Below, one piece after another: positions 59,844 through 64,000 of a DNA stretch of 64,000 nt. The notes beneath the pieces are model-generated. The model ran no database searches and was not told the DNA's origin. It was given only the letters and a program-made list of their open reading frames with translations. Source of the DNA: Letharia columbiana (Eukaryota > Ascomycota > Lecanoromycetes > Lecanorales > Parmeliaceae). How positions within the stretch are numbered: the first letter of the stretch is position 1; the number at the start of each line of letters is the position of its first letter. Location: NCBI RefSeq assembly GCF_014066305.1, contig NW_023501037.1, positions 1,240,501 to 1,304,500 of the forward strand. Direction: 5' to 3'. The position numbers were made by a program, and so were the translations under genes.

Positions 59844-59928
59844 GTATGTACATTTACGAGATGATTATTCCTATATCGGACTGAAAATCTACCTTGAAGA
59901 AGCAACGCTGACCCTGAAATGCGCATAA
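59844..59928 (+). repeat. Introner-like element, nitrilase relic, broken acceptor
   Basis: It starts GTATGTACATTTACGAG and ends AACGCTGACCCTGAAATG, then CGCATAA. The final AA stands where AG is expected, so this copy could no longer be spliced normally. Confidence 0.65.
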
Positions 59929-60101
59929 ATGGTCAGGCTGACTCCCTGAAGTCGGTAGTGGATACCCCGTTTGGCAAAGTAGGAGGCCTCAATTGCTGGA
60001 AACGCATAAAGCCTCTGCTTCGTCACTACGAGTATTCCCAGGGTGTGGAGATCCATGTCACGGGACGGTCGCCTTTCTGGAAACAGCCAAAGGACATACC
60101 T

Positions 60102-60254
60102 GTAAGGCATTGTTTAGAATCGCGACTTCCTCTTTGACACTAAGTTTCCCAACGAGACATGTTGCGGGAACAAATACTCCCTGAAGTTCTGAACACTTAC
60201 TCGTGACTCGAACATATATGCCGAAATGGAAATACTGACTCCGAAATGTGCTAG
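60102..60254 (+). repeat. Introner-like element, nitrilase relic
   Basis: This 153 nt intron starts GTAAGGCATTGTTTAG, holds CGAGACATGTTGCGGGAA and ends ATACTGACTCCGAAATGTG, then CTAG. Confidence 0.8.
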
Positions 60255-60425
60255 TGGCCATATCATGTCACCGCTGAAGCAGAATCTCGTGCATACCAGT
60301 TCACGGCCTTTGAGGGGGCCACTTTCGTCCTGGTCTGCACACAGATGTTGACCGCGGAAAACGAGGACAGGAATAAGTTGACTGACAGGCCCTTCTGTGA
60401 AGCACCAGGAAGGGGCTTTTCGATG

Positions 60426-60579
60426 GTTTGTACATTCTGGAGCAACTTATGCCCATTTTGTACCACATTCTGAGTTGCAAGACATTTCCGGGAGTTGAAC
60501 GGTCCTTTTACTCCACTTAAGCCGTCTCACTACTTGAGTACTCATACCGAGGGCGATGCTGACTCCGAGCCCTCCATAG
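60426..60579 (+). repeat. Introner-like element, nitrilase relic
   Basis: This 154 nt intron starts GTTTGTACATTCTGG, holds TGAGTTGCAAGACATTTCCG and ends GATGCTGACTCCGAGCCC, then TCCATAG. Confidence 0.8.
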
Positions 60580-60781
60580 ATCTACGGGCCTGACGGCGCA
60601 CCACTAGTGGAACTCTTAGCTCCAGATGAAGAGTATACTCTACGCAGATATTGACCTGTCGACGATTGATTTTGCCAAACAGATGATCGACGTGGTTGGG
60701 CAATATTCGAGGCCTGATTTACTGAGCTTGCAAATGAACACAGAGCCTGCGAAACATGTCCCGACGAAGCAACATACCTAA

Positions 60782-61356
60782 AAAAACCCCCAAGTGGTGG
60801 CCCGACCACGAGGCTCCTTGTCAGGGAAGTCCATACTGTCAGTCGTGGATAAGCTGGATAAAACCCCTCTCTAGTTGGAAAATGCTTCCTGCGTTCGTTC
60901 AACTTGTACTAGTTTTCAGGCATGTGTTGAGTATAAATCCTTGAATATCGCAATAAAAACTAGTTCAAACCATTGTAAGGAAGAAGGTCGTACTTGAATC
61001 GAGGACCAGAACGCGTGAGGCCTTGCCCTCTCTCTCTCTCCCACACAGATTCTACATATCTCGCTTCCCAGCAACAGTGGTACGTACTGGTCATAATCTT
61101 CCGCACAGTATCTCTTACAGCTTCGAGCGCCGTCTCTTTCCAGCATATTGGGGAACCCAGAATAGGTCAGATCATGACATGCTTGTCTTTGGAATTTGCA
61201 TTTGTCGATCGAAACGCTGCCTCGAATTTGCTCATGTGCCAAGCCTTCTTTTAATCCAATATACAAAAATTTGCTATGATAATCTTTTCTTTGACACAAA
61301 GGCGCCGTTCACAATCTTGATCTCATCGACACTCATCAAAAAACAGATCTCCACAA
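60782..61356. other. Intergenic, no supported gene
   Basis: Residual coding similarity from the nitrilase end may extend a little past 60781 in another frame (SRRSNIPKKTPKWW). The remainder is the promoter of the secreted-protein gene. Confidence 0.4.
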
Positions 61357-62152
61357 ATGCATACCACCATTCTCACCATGATCGCCTCACTGCTCCTCGC
61401 TCTGCTTGCCACTGCTGAGGCCATCTGGTCGCCCCCGGTCTGGCCACCTGTTATAAAACAACCCTATTATTGGGGCGACGTGCTAAATATCACGAAATGC
61501 TACTGCCAAGGCCTAAATGAAGACAGGAATGTGGGTCATTACTACCAATTCGACTACCGGAACTATCACAATGAGCAAGAATACACGTTGGCATGGACAT
61601 GCGACTCCGATGTCCGCACTACAGGCTGGGGGACGATCGGCTCCAAGCGAATTGATTTCCTGGTGCCAGACTGCTGGAATGCCCATGATTTATGGAGGAA
61701 AGAGAAACGAAAAGAATGCAGCAGGTCTAACATTGGGGATACTTTCTGCTTTGAACTCGGGAACACTCGCGATCCCTACGACTATTACTACTTCAACGGG
61801 CAGAAGAGAGGGTTGCCAAACTTCGGTATCAGGGAGTTTCCCCCGGATGAATGCGCTGCTTTATGCCGGGACAAGGTGGGTGGGAAGATTGTTGCGAGTA
61901 AGTGCAAATTTCGGGGCACACCCTCCGTCGTCGAACCTTTGGTATTGAGCGGAGTCTCGCGAACGGTTTCAAGCCCAAGCCTGTCTTATAACGTCGGCAT
62001 TTTGCCTCAAAAAAACTATGCTGACTCCGAAATGTCTAGGTGATACGGAGGGAGGGTGGGAGAAGTTCTTGCCAGGTGTGGATGACCGGTTGATGACTCT
62101 AAAGAGCTCGTTTGAGAGCTACACCGATCTTGATGATATGACTGTCGTCTAG
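61357..62152 (+). CDS. Small secreted cysteine-containing protein, function unknown
   Basis: Exons 61357-61897 and 62040-62152 encode 217 residues. A clear signal peptide (MHTTILTMIASLLLALLATA) is followed by a predicted cleavage region near EAIW. The mature protein has nine to ten Cys and many aromatic residues (NITKCYCQGLNE, QFDYRNYHNEQEYTLAWTC, PDCWNAHDLW, DTFCFELGN, DECAALCRDKV). I recognise no domain. The 142 nt intron is an introner-like element, and joining the exons (VAS to DTEGGWEKFLPG) gives an acceptable end. The flanking nitrilase and HD genes are broken but this frame is intact. Size and cysteines would suit a secreted effector-like or cell-surface protein; that is only a guess. 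Confidence 0.75.
61898..62039 (+). repeat. Introner-like element in the secreted-protein gene
   Basis: This 142 nt intron starts GTAAGTGCAAATTTCGGG, holds GAGTCTCGCGAACGG and ends CTATGCTGACTCCGAAATG, then TCTAG. Confidence 0.8.
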
Positions 62153-62261
62153 GCGTACACAGGCTTGTGACACGCATGCATTGGGTAGGGTATGCGCTTT
62201 TGTAGGGCGAAAGGTTTTGGGATGTTGTCTGCGACACAGTGCCTTTGCTGATGGCTGATGA

Positions 62262-62290
62262 CAACATGTGTGTGTGTGTGTGTGCGTGTG
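62262..62290. repeat. (TG)n microsatellite
   Basis: A short run of TG dinucleotides (about 12 units with one interruption) lies 110 bp beyond the secreted-protein stop. Confidence 0.9.
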
Positions 62291-62542
62291 AGATGTATTT
62301 CGTCGATCTTTCCTGAAGTGTACTATAACCGTTTGGGATCGAGAGGAGATTCATGCTCCATTTCGCTGAAAACGGCCCAAACGCGTGCGCTCCAGGGTCT
62401 TGTGTTTTTGAGAGAAAATTTACTTTATGTCATTCATTTGTGACCCTATGGCAGAAATCTCTGAAAGAGTACGAGGCCACCGCACATGAGTCAAAGGGTC
62501 CGCTACCTGCACAGGGGCGCCGACACAACGTCGAAAGACCTT

Positions 62543-63627
62543 TCAACCAAGCGTGCTCGCTACCATGAAGTCGATGTCTTTCGTGCCAGCCAAAGTGTAT
62601 CCCTCGACATAGCGTTCCCCATACGTCCCACAAAGTTGTCGTACGTAGTCTCTGGCTTCGTGCGGCACAGCCTACAACAGATTTCTCGAACGCCCTCCTT
62701 CATTCTCAATCTGGGCAATCCCTTGACAACAACTTTCCATGTGTCCCACGTCAGATGCCCGCCAATTGCTCGGTCTGGTCCGGCGAGATCAGCGTTGATA
62801 CCATAGCTCGTGGCGAGCAACCTCGGGTTCCTTGTGCCACCGCAAATTCTCTCGCTTAGCATGCCGCTTTGAAGGGAGCATTGAGTTGTGAGACCATTGC
62901 GCGAGTGTATTCACTTCTGAATTGGGTCTCAAGACTCCAAATACGGCATGAAATAAGAAATGATGGGCTGTAGGGGCAGCTCACAGCAATGCTCGTGATG
63001 GCATGCGGCGCAGTTGCATCCCATACGAGCCGTAGGCAGTGCTCGTCCTAGTCGGCTGCTTCTCTTTGGAGAAAATCACGTGCAGCGTTGGCGCTGTCTA
63101 CGCACATTTCGGAGTCAGCATCGCTTATTCAAGGCAAGAAATCAACATTAGTGAAACAAGTTTCAGCAGTAGGAGCAGGTTTTTGCCACCGGACTATGGA
63201 TAGCTCCAAAATGTGCGTGAATACACACATTTTAAAGTCAGCATTACTTCTCCAAGGTAGATATTTGAGTTACAAGACACTTCTCGGGAGTATGAAAGGT
63301 CACTTTGTTCGCGAAGCATGTCTCGCAGCTCAAATTCAGTACCTAACAAGAGTCATGTCCGAGATGTACGCCCCGACTTTAAAGCGCTTCTACGAGATCG
63401 CCGATCTCGTCCCTACCCAGGTTGTGCAAGATAACAGCTATTACATAAGCCTCGAGATCACGACCTTGGAGCCCAAGTGTCTTTATTACAATGATAAAAC
63501 CGAAGAGCCAGGCTCTTACGCTGCGGTTATAAGCGAGGTCACTAAGATGCTTGCGGCAAAGAGCGAGAGCTTTGTTTATCAATTGTGTGTTGGGGACTGG
63601 GACTCCAGCGAAGATTCAAATTGGTAG
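62543..63627 (-). pseudogene. HD-domain hydrolase (cyanamide hydratase-like), decayed
   Basis: Pieces on the minus strand line up with fungal HD-domain proteins: AGVPVPNTQLINKALALCRK, LAYNRSVRAWLFGFI, DLEAYVIAVILHNLGRD, then a degraded stretch with one or two introner-like elements, SANAARDFLQREAAD, DEHCLRLVWDATAPH, ATSYGINADLAGPD, VREICCRLCRTKPETTYDNF and, after a frameshift, GERYVEGYTLAG with a stop at 62543. The metal-binding HD signature is changed (HNLG for HDLG). A TAG replaces the Trp between AAD and DEH. Relatives bind metals and hydrate or hydrolyse small molecules. The fragment order shows one ancestral gene, not several. Confidence 0.7.
63098..63303 (-). repeat. One or two introner-like elements in the HD-domain relic
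   Basis: Two family 3' blocks occur here on the minus strand: ATGCTGACTTTAAAATGTG (near 63225-63240) and GATGCTGACTCCGAAATG (near 63101-63118), the second ending GTGCGTAG at 63098. Either two elements lie in tandem or one element carries an internal duplication. Confidence 0.6.
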
Positions 63628-64000
63628 ATTTGCCATCATGTAGCGATGTAACCGTCTGTTCAGTTTCCTCTGGCTAAAGAGGATGTATTTGAGTCGGTGG
63701 AGCTGGAGAAGGAATTTTATGGAGTGGGGAGAAAAGGCGAATGCGTATATACATACGATTGCTTTGAAATCGATTAAAGGATCCGTCCCTTATGCGTGAC
63801 CGTGACTCGAAGGAGACTAGCCAACAGAAAATAGTGCTGATACAGGTGGATGGCTTGATGCGACATTAAACTACCATACTGCAATAGCTCTAGATTGCCC
63901 AATGAGATGCAAAGTCTCGCAAGATGGGGCATTCTGACAGGGCAATATATACCCAAGCAGACGACGTTTCAAGAGCAATGAGGTGTGAGGTTTAGTATGA
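63628..64000. other. Right edge, no supported gene
   Basis: No frame with family features is present in the last 370 bases. It may hold the promoter of the HD-domain relic. Confidence 0.4.

Larger units (their letters stand above)
59349..60781 (+). pseudogene. Nitrilase family gene, decayed
   Basis: Intact relatives hydrolyse nitriles to acids and ammonia using a Glu-Lys-Cys triad. Recognisable parts are RPVKVAAVQAEPGWNNLQTS, then after a 1 nt insertion (about 59434) [118 protein letters not shown] and ILYADIDLSTIDFAKQMIDV. The catalytic Glu position is Lys (AAA 59482-59484), a TAG at 59515-59517 replaces the Trp expected after PWSI, and a 2 nt loss precedes ILYADID. The triad Cys (59994-59996) and the Lys of HRRKIKPR remain. 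Three introns are introner-like elements. Confidence 0.85.

Noticed and set aside
63088..63627. A 179-codon plus-strand frame near the right edge
   Set aside because: It is antisense to the HD-domain relic and its first part is the reverse of introner-like elements.

Overview
The window is nuclear DNA of a filamentous ascomycete (Pezizomycotina). Genes are compact, with many 46-90 nt introns that have GT..AG ends and CTGAC/CTAAC-type branch sites. They encode typical fungal housekeeping proteins, and no prokaryotic operon features are seen. A family of introns sharing sequence with one another (introner-like elements, known from Dothideomycetes) points to that class, but I cannot fix class or species from the sequence alone.

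Layout. 0.6-8.7 kb: ATG9 and COG6 diverge from a shared 366 bp promoter, followed by a TLDc/OXR1 protein and the tRNA methyltransferase TRM10. 9.4-13.8 kb: a graveyard of secondary-metabolism genes, comprising a Baeyer-Villiger-type flavin monooxygenase with two in-frame stops, the KR-ACP tail of a highly reducing polyketide synthase with stops and frameshifts, and the last ~85 codons of a berberine-bridge-type oxidase. 14.2-31.6 kb: a DEK_C/HIRIP3-like chromatin protein, AP-1 beta adaptin, VID27, mitochondrial ribosomal protein S17, eIF2B-epsilon, the oxidative-stress regulator SKN7 facing a one-cysteine peroxiredoxin, and a NIF3 protein. 31.6-33.0 kb: gene-free, with a perfect 19 bp inverted repeat and an AT-rich block. 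33.0-43.3 kb: argininosuccinate synthase with 12 exons and a probable 8 bp loss, a decayed C2H2 zinc-finger gene, a BolA protein, trehalose-6-phosphate synthase, a decayed arylsulfatase and the complex I subunit GRIM-19. 43.4-59.0 kb: MSN5 (exportin-5), LRO1/PDAT, NatC catalytic subunit NAA30, condensin subunit 1, CDC7 kinase and ribosomal protein L28. 59.3-63.6 kb: a decayed nitrilase, an intact gene for a small secreted protein, and a decayed HD-domain hydrolase.

The most interesting signal is the set of introns in LRO1 (four), the nitrilase relic (three), the secreted-protein gene (one) and the HD relic (one or two). They are longer (85-167 nt) than the usual introns and end in nearly the same block around GCTGACTCCGAAATG followed by the acceptor. 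Several also share an inner core that recurs as its reverse complement, suggesting a hairpin. They occur in four unrelated genes, so they look like multiplied introns. The second theme is gene decay: at least six genes are broken in 64 kb, largely by C:G-to-T:A type stops plus small indels.

Gene models were built by hand from splice sites and conserved protein motifs. Exon boundaries were checked for reading-frame consistency, but no alignment or expression data could be consulted.
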